DNA of 47,127 bases, from positions 1 to 47,127 of the forward strand of contig NZ_VTZU01000054.1 of NCBI RefSeq assembly GCF_008370685.1, in the 5' to 3' direction. Shown one piece after another: positions 17,246 through 25,427 of the stretch (position 1 is its first letter; every line of letters begins with the position of its first letter). The notes beneath the pieces were generated by a model. That model had not been told where the DNA came from. It did not search any database and was given only the letters and a program-made list of their open reading frames with translations. A program made the translations under genes and the position numbers. The stretch is from Aquimarina sp. RZ0 (GTDB taxonomy: Bacteria; Bacteroidota; Bacteroidia; Flavobacteriales; Flavobacteriaceae).

Positions 17246-17938
17246 ATGAGTCCAATAATTAAAGTTATAATCCCTGCTTTTAATGAAGAAGATTCTATTT
17301 CGCATGTGATTAAGGAAATCCCTGATATCGTATCAGAGATAATAGTAGTGAGTAATAATTCTACGGATACTACAGAATCTGTAGCACAAAAAAGTGGAGC
17401 GACTGTACTTAGGGAAGAAAAAATGGGGTATGGATATGCCTGTTTAAAGGGGATGAGCTATATCGCTGGTTTGGATAACACCCCTGATATTATTGTATTT
17501 CTGGATGGAGACTATAGTGATTACCCCTCAGAATTAACTAAAATTATTGCTCCTATAGTACATCAGAATATTGATATGGTTATTGGGGCAAGAGATAAAA
17601 ACTTAAGGGAATCTGGATCAATGACAATTCCGCAAATTTTCGGAAATTGGCTGGCAACTAGTCTTATGCGATTATTTTTTGGTGCTAAATTCACGGATTT
17701 AGGCCCTTTCAGAGCAATTAAATATGATAAACTTTTAGCATTAGGTATGCAGGATAAAACTTATGGCTGGACAGTAGAAATGCAGCTAAAAGCATTAAAA
17801 AAGAAGTACTCATATGTTGAAGTACCAGTACATTATAAAAAGAGAATAGGTGTCTCAAAAGTTTCAGGAACCATAAAAGGTGCTATATTTGCAGGCGTTA
17901 AGATATTAAGTTGGATTTTTAAATATAGCTTTGCGTAA
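17246..17938 (+). CDS. GT2 glycosyltransferase, polyprenyl-phosphate hexose synthase-like
   Basis: 230 residues with VIIPAFNEEDSISHVI at the N-terminus, IVVSNNSTDTT, the metal-binding FLDGDYSDYP (about 87-96) and the acceptor loop IGARDKNLRESGSM. This is the DPM1/dolichyl-P-mannose synthase type, which transfers a sugar from a nucleotide sugar to a polyprenyl phosphate on the cytoplasmic face; no C-terminal membrane pair is present. The following gene starts inside its stop codon (TAATG). It plausibly makes the lipid-linked donor used by the GT-C protein two genes downstream. Confidence 0.88.
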   Translation: MSPIIKVIIPAFNEEDSISHVIKEIPDIVSEIIVVSNNSTDTTESVAQKSGATVLREEKMGYGYACLKGMSYIAGLDNTPDIIVFLDGDYSDYPSELTKIIAPIVHQNIDMVIGARDKNLRESGSMTIPQIFGNWLATSLMRLFFGAKFTDLGPFRAIKYDKLLALGMQDKTYGWTVEMQLKALKKKYSYVEVPVHYKKRIGVSKVSGTIKGAIFAGVKILSWIFKYSFA

Positions 17939-19410
17939 TGGATATTGCTATCATTATTATTTATACTTTGGCTTTACTCGTAATTTTTTTGTACAGCCTG
18001 GCACAGTTAAACCTGCTCCTTAATTATCTTAAGTCCAGGAAGCAAGATGATAACTGCCCTACTTTTGATCTTTCTAAAAAAGAAGAAACTCCTATAGTAA
18101 CCATACAATTACCTGTTTTTAATGAATTGTATGTTATGGAACGTTTATTAGATAATATCGCACTATTAGAATACCCTAATGATAAATTAGAAATTCAGGT
18201 ATTAGATGATTCTACGGATGAATCTGTAGAGTCTACTGCCATACATATAGAAAAACTGAGGCAAACCGGTTTGGACATACATCATATATGTCGTGATGAT
18301 CGAACGGGATTTAAAGCAGGAGCTTTAAAAGAAGGTCTAAAAATAGCAAAAGGTGAGTTTATTGCCATTTTTGATGCTGATTTTCTTCCTGGTTCAAAAT
18401 GGTTACTACAAACAATTCCTTATTTTAAGAATGAAAACATAGGAGTAGTGCAAACCAGATGGGGGCATATCAACAGGAATTACTCTATGCTTACCAAAAT
18501 TCAGGCTTTTGCCCTGGATTTCCACTTTACTATGGAGCAAGTTGGGCGTAATTTTAAAGACCATTTTATTAATTTTAATGGTACCGCAGGAGTTTGGAGA
18601 AAGAAATGTATCGAAGATGCCGGAAACTGGCAAGGTGATACATTGACCGAAGATCTGGATTTAAGCTATCGCGCTCAGCTCAAAAAATGGAAATTTAAAT
18701 ACCTGGAAGACGTAGAAACTCCAGCAGAACTGCCCGTAGTTATTAGCGCAGCTCGTTCTCAGCAATTTAGATGGAACAAAGGAGCTGCAGAGAATTTTCA
18801 GAAATTATATTGGAAAATGCTGAAAGATAAAACTGTTCCTTTTAAAACTAAATTCCATAGTTTTTTCCACTTGTTAAACAGCAGTATGTTTTTATTAGTC
18901 CTTTTAGTAGCAGTTCTCAGTGTTCCTATTATGTATATTAAGAACAATAACCCAATGTTTAGCTGGTACTTTAATGTGATTGCATTTTTTGCCTTAAGCA
19001 CTATCATATTCTTCTTTTGTTATTGGCACACATTTAAGAAAATACATAGTGGTGGATTCTGGAATTTTATGGAATATATAAAAATGTTCTTTACATTCTT
19101 CTCTATTGCAATGGGATTCTCTGTACATAACTCTATGGCCGTATTAGAAGGACATTTTGGAAAAAAAAGTGAATTTGTAAGAACCCCAAAATTTAATATA
19201 AACACACTAAAAGATTCCTGGAAAGGAAATAAGTATGTAAATAAAAATATATCTGGTAATACTATTATTGAAGCTTTATTGATGGGTTATTTTGCATTTG
19301 CAATATATAGTGCCTTTAAACTTCAGGATTTTGGATTGTTTTTATTTCATGTGATGCTTTTTCTTGGATTTGGTTTTGTATTTTTTAAATCTGTCACTTC
19401 AAAATTGTAA
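17938..19410 (+). CDS. Membrane GT2, cellulose-synthase/glucomannan-synthase-like
   Basis: 490 residues. One N-terminal membrane helix (3-28), a GT-A domain with the full processive signature: VLDDST (D90, D91), FDADF (146-148), TEDLD (238-241) and QQFRW (275-279), then four C-terminal helices (about 305-330, 340-365, 385-410, 440-480). The QxxRW motif marks enzymes that extrude a polymer or glycosylate a membrane lipid, such as beta-mannan synthases or ceramide glucosyltransferases. Starts by a 1-base overlap with the previous gene and ends by a 1-base overlap with the next. Product not determinable. Confidence 0.9.
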   Translation: MDIAIIIIYTLALLVIFLYSLAQLNLLLNYLKSRKQDDNCPTFDLSKKEETPIVTIQLPVFNELYVMERLLDNIALLEYPNDKLEIQVLDDSTDESVESTAIHIEKLRQTGLDIHHICRDDRTGFKAGALKEGLKIAKGEFIAIFDADFLPGSKWLLQTIPYFKNENIGVVQTRWGHINRNYSMLTKIQAFALDFHFTMEQVGRNFKDHFINFNGTAGVWRKKCIEDAGNWQGDTLTEDLDLSYRAQLKKWKFKYLEDVETPAELPVVISAARSQQFRWNKGAAENFQKLYWKMLKDKTVPFKTKFHSFFHLLNSSMFLLVLLVAVLSVPIMYIKNNNPMFSWYFNVIAFFALSTIIFFFCYWHTFKKIHSGGFWNFMEYIKMFFTFFSIAMGFSVHNSMAVLEGHFGKKSEFVRTPKFNINTLKDSWKGNKYVNKNISGNTIIEALLMGYFAFAIYSAFKLQDFGLFLFHVMLFLGFGFVFFKSVTSKL

Positions 19411-20807
19411 TGCTTACCGTATGGAAACATAATCGTTTTTCCATTCTATGCATAGTATTTACCATTTTTTTTTACTGGAACTTTGCCTATTGCTTAGGGA
19501 GGATAGATTTTATAAAAATGGCAGCTTTATGGTCTGCTCTATTCTTTTTTTCCTATAAAATTATCAGATTAAATCCTGATAACATTAAATTACTTGGGAT
19601 CACTGCTTTAGTATTTCGGGTTATATTCTTGCTAGCAATTCCTAATTTATCACAAGATTTCTATCGATTCATTTGGGATGGAAGGATGTTATTAGAAGGG
19701 ATAAACCCATATCTAACTCTGCCAGAAGACTGGGTTCAAAAAGAAAATATCCCCATTGCACAAGCCCAACTGTTATATGAGGGTATGGGGCAACTTAATG
19801 GTAGTCATTATACCAATTACCCTCCTGTTAGCCAATTTTGTTATCTCATTGCTGGTATTTTTGCAAGCAAAAGCATTGTAGGCTCTGTTATTGTTCTGCG
19901 AATACTCATTATTCTTGCCGATGCAGGTACTTTTTTCTTGGGAAGAAAATTACTAAAAACACTAAAACTACCAGAAAACAGGATTTTCTGGTATATTCTT
20001 AACCCTTTTATAATTATTGAATTAACCGGGAATCTTCATTTTGAAGCTGTAATGGTATTTTTTCTGGTCTGGTCTCTGTATTTATTACAAAAAGGATATT
20101 GGTACTGGGCGGCGATCGTGTTTGCATTATCAGTTTCAGTAAAACTTATCCCTTTATTGTTTCTTCCTCTTTTCTTTCAGAAATTTATACTTAATCACAA
20201 TAAACAATTCAAGACACACAACTTAATCCATCGGTTTTTGAGACTTATTGGCTTCTATGCACTTGCCATAACTACAACCATTATTCTTTTTTTACCGTTC
20301 TTATCCTCTTCGTTTATAGATAACTTTACGAAGACTATTAGTCTTTGGTTTCAAAATTTTGAATTCAATGCAAGTATTTATTACATCATACGATGGATTG
20401 GTTATCAGACAATAGGCTGGAATATTATCGGTACTGTGGGTAAAATTTTACCTTTAATTGTTATCGGAATTCTTACAATATTAACTTTTTTCAGAAAAAA
20501 CAAAAGCACACTACAATTAATATCTTTAATGGTTATTGGTATTAGCAGTTATTATTTTTTATCTACCACAGTACACCCCTGGTATATCAGTGTACCATTA
20601 GTATTATGTGTGTTTACCAATTACAAATTTCCTATTTGGTGGTCATTCTTTATTATCCTGAGTTATACAGCATACATACATCCTGATTTTAAAGAAAATT
20701 TATGGTCTGTTGCTCTGGAGTATACTGTTGTATTTGGTATTTTTATTTTTGAAGTTATAAAAAACACTAAAAAAGTTTCTCTAAAATCAATTTATATTGA
20801 AAATTAA
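19410..20807 (+). CDS. GT-C mannosyltransferase-like integral membrane protein
   Basis: 465 residues, about ten to twelve membrane helices throughout. The first outer loop carries SQDFYRFIWDGRMLLEG (about 81-97), the acidic D-x-x-R-x-x-WDGR signature of GT-C enzymes that use polyprenyl-phosphate sugars (GT39/GT87-like), and YTNYPPVSQ about 128-136. It should transfer a sugar on the periplasmic side, using donor made by the DPM1-like enzyme of this operon. It overlaps the previous gene by one base and the next by 11 bases. Acceptor unknown. Confidence 0.85.
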   Translation: MLTVWKHNRFSILCIVFTIFFYWNFAYCLGRIDFIKMAALWSALFFFSYKIIRLNPDNIKLLGITALVFRVIFLLAIPNLSQDFYRFIWDGRMLLEGINPYLTLPEDWVQKENIPIAQAQLLYEGMGQLNGSHYTNYPPVSQFCYLIAGIFASKSIVGSVIVLRILIILADAGTFFLGRKLLKTLKLPENRIFWYILNPFIIIELTGNLHFEAVMVFFLVWSLYLLQKGYWYWAAIVFALSVSVKLIPLLFLPLFFQKFILNHNKQFKTHNLIHRFLRLIGFYALAITTTIILFLPFLSSSFIDNFTKTISLWFQNFEFNASIYYIIRWIGYQTIGWNIIGTVGKILPLIVIGILTILTFFRKNKSTLQLISLMVIGISSYYFLSTTVHPWYISVPLVLCVFTNYKFPIWWSFFIILSYTAYIHPDFKENLWSVALEYTVVFGIFIFEVIKNTKKVSLKSIYIEN

Positions 20808-21621
20808 TTTCAAAAAAATAGGGCGAAGATTAGTACGAATGATTGTTTTTATCATTGTCTTGATTCTTGCAGTTTATATTTTTTTTTATGTAAAACAAGA
20901 ACGATTCTTTTTTAATCCTAAAGTTTTGGACAAAGAGTATGTACACATCTTTGATCAGCCATTTGAAGAAATTGACATCCCTGTAGAAAAAGATGTAGTC
21001 TTAAATACCTTACTATTTAAAACAGATACTGTAAGCAAGGGGATTATCCTATATTTTCATGGCAATGGCGGAGCAATTCATGAGTGGGGAGAAAGAGCTT
21101 CCTTATATACAGATAACAAATATGATATCTTATTTGTTGATTATAGAGGTTATGGTAAAAGTGATAGCTTTTATGAAGAAGAAGCCGAGTTATATAACGA
21201 TTCCCAAAAAATATACGATTATATCTTGACCCGATACAAAGAAGAAGATATCATTGTATTAGGCTTTTCTCTTGGTACTGGTTTTGCATCCTATACAGCC
21301 TCAAAGAACAACCCTAGACTTCTAATCCTGGAAGCTCCCTATTACGCATGGAATGAATTCATAGCAAATATGGCTCCCGTACCTTTATTCTTAATAAATT
21401 ATGAAATCCCATCGTATAAATTCTTAAAAGAAGTTACTTGTCCAATAAAAATCTTTCATGGTACTCGAGATTTCCTGATCAAACCAGAAGAACACTCCAA
21501 ACGATTAAAAGATTTATACCCTGAAAAAATTGACGTAACCTTAATCAAAGGAGGAGGTCACGGAGTACATCTTACAAAACAATATTATGATGAATTAAAA
21601 GAATTGTTATCTAAGTATTGA
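20797..21621 (+). CDS. Membrane-anchored alpha/beta hydrolase (ABHD13/17-like)
   Basis: 274 residues from TTG 20797 (11-base overlap with the GT-C gene; an internal ATG at 20839 is possible but loses the basic pre-helix KINFKKIGRRLVR). One N-terminal membrane helix (15-32), then the hydrolase: oxyanion HGNGG, nucleophile elbow GFSLGTG (S158), acid in HGTRDF (D225) and base in GGGHGVH (H255). Catalytic triad complete; serine hydrolase, possibly acting on acyl esters of the lipid or glycan made by the operon. It converges on the PP2C gene, overlapping by 11 bases. Confidence 0.85.
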   Translation: MKINFKKIGRRLVRMIVFIIVLILAVYIFFYVKQERFFFNPKVLDKEYVHIFDQPFEEIDIPVEKDVVLNTLLFKTDTVSKGIILYFHGNGGAIHEWGERASLYTDNKYDILFVDYRGYGKSDSFYEEEAELYNDSQKIYDYILTRYKEEDIIVLGFSLGTGFASYTASKNNPRLLILEAPYYAWNEFIANMAPVPLFLINYEIPSYKFLKEVTCPIKIFHGTRDFLIKPEEHSKRLKDLYPEKIDVTLIKGGGHGVHLTKQYYDELKELLSKY

Positions 21622-22348
21622 CTACTCTTATTATAGCCAGATCATCTGTTAATACGTGGTTCTCTTTTGTATCCAAATCACGAACTTTCTTTTCTAGAAA
21701 ATTTTCATATTCAATACCTTCTTTATTCATTAATAAGTATTCAATAATATCTGATTCTTTTTTTTGATTTTCTTTATTTTTCAGATTCTTAAAAGAAAAA
21801 ACACCATCTGTACAAATTGATAAGTCTCTAAAATTTTTTATGATCATTTTTTGTTTTTGAGAAGAATACCATATATCAAAATCTTTATGTAAGTGATACC
21901 CTAAATAATCTGGTTTATCATTTTGCTCATACTCAATTACATTTCCATCATAATAAATCAAACCATCTCCTACTGCCAAAAATACAGCATTTCTTTTTTT
22001 TGAATCAATAATCCCTATCAAGAGTGTGGATAACAGTTCTTGAGTTTCTAAACCTAATTGATTTTTAGAAATCTTAAGTTGAAAAAAAAGCTCTTGCATA
22101 ACTTCTTTTAAACTAATTGACTTGTCTATACACTGTTGTTCAACAAAATCTTTATAAAATTTTTCCTTGGCAATATTTCTTAAAATTTTTCCGATAATAA
22201 TGGATGCAAAAACTGACTCTTGCCCCATAGTACAACCATCCATAACAGCAACCAGAAGATTATCAGAGCTAATTTTTTCTGATATTAAAAAATCCTCACA
22301 ATGATTTGTATGAAAGCTACCAATAGTAAGTGTAGAATATATTTTCAT
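21611..22348 (-). CDS. PP2C-family protein phosphatase
   Basis: 245 residues from ATG 22348; a TTG at 22366 would add six residues. Short cytosolic PP2C domain with metal ligands in EDFLISE, VMDGCTMG, LSTLLIGI, CTDGVFSF and TDDLAIIRV near the C-terminus, matching PP2C motifs. Such phosphatases oppose Ser/Thr kinases, but no kinase is next to it. It converges on the alpha/beta hydrolase gene (11-base overlap). A TATCTTTG promoter box lies 16 bases upstream of the ATG, so the leader is only about 10 nt. Confidence 0.85.
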   Translation of the reverse strand: MKIYSTLTIGSFHTNHCEDFLISEKISSDNLLVAVMDGCTMGQESVFASIIIGKILRNIAKEKFYKDFVEQQCIDKSISLKEVMQELFFQLKISKNQLGLETQELLSTLLIGIIDSKKRNAVFLAVGDGLIYYDGNVIEYEQNDKPDYLGYHLHKDFDIWYSSQKQKMIIKNFRDLSICTDGVFSFKNLKNKENQKKESDIIEYLLMNKEGIEYENFLEKKVRDLDTKENHVLTDDLAIIRVVNT

Positions 22349-22363
22349 AAAAAGTATACCCTG

Positions 22364-22397
22364 CAAAGATAGTAAACTACCCTACATCATTCTCAAA
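22364..22397 (-). promoter_or_regulatory. Bacteroidetes-type promoter for the PP2C gene
   Basis: On the minus strand TTTG (22394-22397) is followed after 22 bases by TATCTTTG (22364-22371), matching the Bacteroidetes -33 TTTG / -7 TAnnTTTG pattern. It lies in the 3' end of the upstream pseudouridine synthase gene. Confidence 0.6.
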
Positions 22398-23221
22398 TTA
22401 ATTACTTCTTGTTCTGTGAGTATACGCCAGTGACCTCTGGGAAGATCTTTTTTTGTTAATCCAGCAAAAATGACTCTATCCAATTTAGTAACATTATAGG
22501 TAAGGTGTTCAAAAAGTTTTGTCACAATACCATTTTTGGAAGACATTAATTGAATTCCGATTTCATTTTTTGGTGATCCTTCTATATAAGAAATCTCATC
22601 TATTTGTATAAAACCTTCTTCTAATTTTATTCCTTTCTCGATTTTCTGAAAATCTTCAAACTTAAGATTACGATCTAATTCTACGTGAAATATCTTGCGA
22701 ACTCCCGTCTTATGGTGCGTCAGTTTTTTCTCTAAATCTGTATCATTGGTAAACAAAAGTAAGCCCGTTGTATTACGCTCTAACCTACCTACTGGTTTCA
22801 ATAGATTCTTAGAAGCATTTGCTACTAAGTCCATTACCGTTTTTGTTTTTTCAGGGCTCGTACTTGTCACAAACCCTTTTGGTTTATTGAGTAATACATA
22901 TTCCTTTTTATGTGGAGTAATTAAGCGACCGTCAAACTTAACTTCATCTGTCAGCTTTACTTTATACCCCATTTCTGTAATAGGTTTTCCATTTACCCAA
23001 ACACTCCCGGTTTGAATATACAAATCAGCTTCTCTTCTGGAACAAACTCCCGAATTGGCAACAAATTTATTTAATCTGATCTCATCAGAATCAGAAACTT
23101 TCTTTAGTGTATTATTACTTTTTTTCAAAGGTGCATTACCTCGTGCATAAGATTTACCTTTTGGATTCCCTCCTTGTCTTCCTCTACCGTTTCCTTTCCC
23201 GGAATTATCTCCACGACTCAT
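22382..23221 (-). CDS. RsuA/RluB-type rRNA pseudouridine synthase with Asp-to-Glu in catalytic motif
   Basis: 279 residues. RG/GN-rich N-terminal tail (about 1-45), S4 domain (EIRLNKFVANSGVCSRREADLYI, about 47-70), then the synthase domain with LLNKPKGFVTS and KPVGRLERNTTGLLLFTND. In RsuA/RluB/E/F the motif is GRLD, the Asp being the nucleophile; here the codon at 22778-22780 is GAG, giving Glu 148. This is either a tolerated variant or a loss of activity. The substrate would be a uridine in 23S rRNA. Own TATCTTTG promoter at 23240. In many flavobacteria this gene is next to the mevalonate block; here other genes intervene. Confidence 0.88.
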   Translation of the reverse strand: MSRGDNSGKGNGRGRQGGNPKGKSYARGNAPLKKSNNTLKKVSDSDEIRLNKFVANSGVCSRREADLYIQTGSVWVNGKPITEMGYKVKLTDEVKFDGRLITPHKKEYVLLNKPKGFVTSTSPEKTKTVMDLVANASKNLLKPVGRLERNTTGLLLFTNDTDLEKKLTHHKTGVRKIFHVELDRNLKFEDFQKIEKGIKLEEGFIQIDEISYIEGSPKNEIGIQLMSSKNGIVTKLFEHLTYNVTKLDRVIFAGLTKKDLPRGHWRILTEQEVINLRMM

Positions 23222-23239
23222 ATAATCTTAAATTTTGCA

Positions 23240-23247
23240 CAAAGATA
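23240..23247 (-). promoter_or_regulatory. -7 box (TATCTTTG) of the pseudouridine synthase gene
   Basis: TATCTTTG on the minus strand, 18 bases before the ATG at 23221, preceded about 21 bases upstream by a TTG. Leader about 13 nt. Same type of box as at 22364 and 28443. Confidence 0.6.
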
Positions 23248-23271
23248 GTTCTTTAGATGTTAGAAAAACAA

Positions 23272-24228
23272 CTATTCTTCATCAAACCAAACAGTACTTT
23301 GCCGTTCTCGATTTACCTTCAATTGGGTTACATCGGGTCTGGAATAATGCCCTACAGGATCAAAATTCTGACGTTCTTGTAACACTCGATTAAAATCTAA
23401 TGTTGCTATCAAAAGACCTTCGTCATTAAGAATTGGTTCCAAAATCCATTCTCCATCAGGTCCTGCAATACAAGAACCTCCATTACCCAGAATATCGGGA
23501 GCATTCTTTATAATCTCATCTATATGAGGTGTCGTATGAGGAAAATCTTCTTTTTTCATCAGACTGGATACAGAGATCACATATGACCTGGATTCTCTGG
23601 CTATAAATCTTGTTATATCTCTGGTATTATAGTCACTCCCCGGCCATACAGCTATATGCAGATTTTCTCCCTGACCATATAAAGAAGTCCTTGGTAATGG
23701 CATCCAATTTTCCCAACAGTTTAATCCACCTACAGTAAAAGCTTTTAAGGGATGAACTCTGAGACCATGACCATCCCCAGGAGACCAGGTTAGCCGTTCT
23801 TCATATGTAGGTTGTAATTTTCTATGTACCGATTTAATTTCACCATCCTGATTAATGTATACCAAAGAAGCATACAAGCTATGCCCTCCCCGATCTAATG
23901 GTCTCTCTATGATACCTAAATAAATTGCTATTTTATTTTCTTTAGCCAAACCACAGATTGAGTCCAGATCACCATTTTCGATAACTACTGAATTTATCGC
24001 ATAATGTGCATGAATTTCTTTCTGAATTACACTGTCAAATTGTGCTCCATCAGTAAGTGATACCCAGAAAGGATACCCTGGCAGCAAGGCTTCTCCAAAA
24101 ACTATTAATTCTGCTTCTTTGGAAGCAGCTTCGATTATTGAATTTTTTATTTTATCAATTGTTGCATTTTTATCCAACCAGACTGGAGATATCTGTGCCA
24201 AAGCGACGGTAAGTACATGTTTTTTCAT
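23272..24228 (-). CDS. Nitrilase-superfamily carbon-nitrogen hydrolase (branch 1)
   Basis: 318 residues from ATG 24228. Complete catalytic set: Glu 46 in LIVFGEALLPGYP, Lys 137 in SVHRKLQPTYEERL and Cys 171 in GGLNCWENWMPL; the CWEN form is typical of true nitrilases and cyanide hydratases. Cytosolic, no signal peptide. It should hydrolyse an organic nitrile to acid and ammonia, or a related amide; substrate unknown. Flanked by an empty 440-bp upstream region and lying between the pseudouridine synthase and the isoprenoid block, it looks like an inserted accessory gene. Confidence 0.92.
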   Translation of the reverse strand: MKKHVLTVALAQISPVWLDKNATIDKIKNSIIEAASKEAELIVFGEALLPGYPFWVSLTDGAQFDSVIQKEIHAHYAINSVVIENGDLDSICGLAKENKIAIYLGIIERPLDRGGHSLYASLVYINQDGEIKSVHRKLQPTYEERLTWSPGDGHGLRVHPLKAFTVGGLNCWENWMPLPRTSLYGQGENLHIAVWPGSDYNTRDITRFIARESRSYVISVSSLMKKEDFPHTTPHIDEIIKNAPDILGNGGSCIAGPDGEWILEPILNDEGLLIATLDFNRVLQERQNFDPVGHYSRPDVTQLKVNRERQSTVWFDEE

Positions 24229-24673
24229 CAAAAATTATAAATTATTTACATCTAGTGAGACTATTTTTTTAAGAAAACCCAAGAACCAAGCTAACAAACC
24301 AATAACATATAAAAAATTGATTTTCAAATAATTAATACCCTAAAAATGCATTACGGCTAAACCTCTTAATAACATTAAGGTAACATTAGAATCGTTTTGA
24401 AAATTCAATTATTCTCATCATTCTATAGCTAATCACTGAGGATCTTGTATCAAAAAAACAAATCCTTCTTAATACCAATAAGGGTAAACATATAAAAAGT
24501 ATTTATTCTTCAAAGTTCATTTTATGTTAAAACATACATATTTTAACCTAAACATTACATTATCAATACATTATTATAAAACATAAGCTGAAAAAAAATG
24601 AGGAAATGAATCTAAATTTGCCTTGTAAAACTATAAGAAACAGTAATTAGTAACAAAAATTAAAATAGATAAA
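24229..24673. other. Divergent intergenic region, little visible
   Basis: 445 bp between divergent genes. Apart from the TAAATTTG box at 24613 I see no repeat family, hairpin terminator or ORF. Confidence 0.4.
24613..24620 (+). promoter_or_regulatory. Possible -7 box (TAAATTTG) of the small secreted protein
   Basis: TAAATTTG fits TAnnTTTG, 53 bases before the ATG at 24674. No clear -33 TTTG upstream. Confidence 0.4.
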
Positions 24674-25018
24674 ATGAAAAAATTAATCGTATTATTAGCC
24701 ATAGTCTTTCTAGGAACAGTTCAAATTTTTGCCAATGACAAAAATACGCCTGAGAATGCACAACAAAAGTTAAGAAAAGAAATCATCACCTTATTAGACA
24801 AACCTCAAATAGTAGTTGAACAAGCAATTAAAGCGAATATTGAGTTCATGCTTAATGCTAAAAATGAGATTGTAATACTAACGGTAGATTCTGACAAAGA
24901 ATTGATAGAAAATTATGTAAAAACAAGACTTAATTATAAAAAAATAAATTTTGAAGGTTCCGGAACTGGAAATACAATATTCAATATAACATTAAAGGTT
25001 GTAAAGCCAGCAATATAG
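24674..25018 (+). CDS. Small secreted protein, function unknown
   Basis: 114 residues: signal peptide (KKLIVLLAIVFLGTVQIFA, cut near residue 20), then a mixed helix/strand domain of about 90 residues (LRKEIITLLDKPQ, ILTVDSDKELIENYVKTRLNYK, FNITLKVVKPAI). Sequence and length recall small periplasmic proteins of flavobacteria that are annotated hypothetical. R1 copy 4 begins 10 bp after its stop codon, so R1 could form the 3' end of its mRNA. Confidence 0.75.
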   Translation: MKKLIVLLAIVFLGTVQIFANDKNTPENAQQKLRKEIITLLDKPQIVVEQAIKANIEFMLNAKNEIVILTVDSDKELIENYVKTRLNYKKINFEGSGTGNTIFNITLKVVKPAI

Positions 25019-25028
25019 AGTCTGAATA

Positions 25029-25190
25029 ATACGATTTATAACTAAAAATTTCGCATATTCATCGTTTCTTTTTCCTTTCTACTTCGTTTAAAAAATAAAC
25101 CGTAGCTATAGTTATGCTTGATTTTTTTGCCTTGCATAAAGAAAAAATAATTCAATGAATTTATACGAATTTTTTAATCACAAATCGTAT
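25029..25190 (+). repeat. R1 palindromic 162-bp element, copy 4
   Basis: Complete, plus orientation, one change in the core (CTATAGTTATGC). Sits between the stop of the small secreted protein gene and the converging UbiA gene. Confidence 0.93.
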
Positions 25191-25207
25191 AACACCATTT
25201 ATCCTCT

Positions 25208-25281
25208 GAATTTACTGGAACAAAATGTCCTTTTTTATCTTACTTTCAGAATAAAAAATCATGTTTTGTTACAGTAAATTC
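25208..25281 (+). repeat. Long inverted repeat (hairpin) in convergent intergenic region
   Basis: GAATTTACTGGAACAAAA (from 25208) pairs with an inverse arm ending at 25281, with one mismatch and a small gap over about 20 bp; loop about 30 nt. No T-run follows, so not a classical terminator. Function unknown. Confidence 0.6.
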
Positions 25282-25309
25282 AAACAACCAATAGAAAAAC
25301 TTATATTCT

Positions 25310-25343
25310 AAAAAGATGCCCTAAATCAGTAGAGCATCTTTTT
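25310..25343 (+). terminator. Hairpin with A/T flanks (likely bidirectional terminator)
   Basis: AAAAAGATGC at 25310-25319 pairs with GCATCTTTTT at 25334-25343 around a 14-nt loop. Located between convergent genes, so it may serve both. Confidence 0.75.
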
Positions 25344-25417
25344 ATACCATTTTGCTTTAAAAATACTTGGGGAAAAAGAATAAATTTAATAGGTAATTTT
25401 TAGATCAGAAATGGCAT
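25344..25417 (+). repeat. Short R2-like element (74 bp)
   Basis: ATACCATTTTGCTTTAAAA at the left and an imperfect inverse ending AGAAATGGCAT at the right match the R2 end consensus. The interior is much shorter than in other copies, so this is a decayed or internally deleted member. Confidence 0.45.
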
Positions 25418-25427
25418 TATATATACA

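Noticed and set aside
16905..17249. 114-residue ORF overlapping the MORN gene
   Set aside because: A +1 frame shadow of the MORN protein; highly biased to Lys/Ile with no domain.
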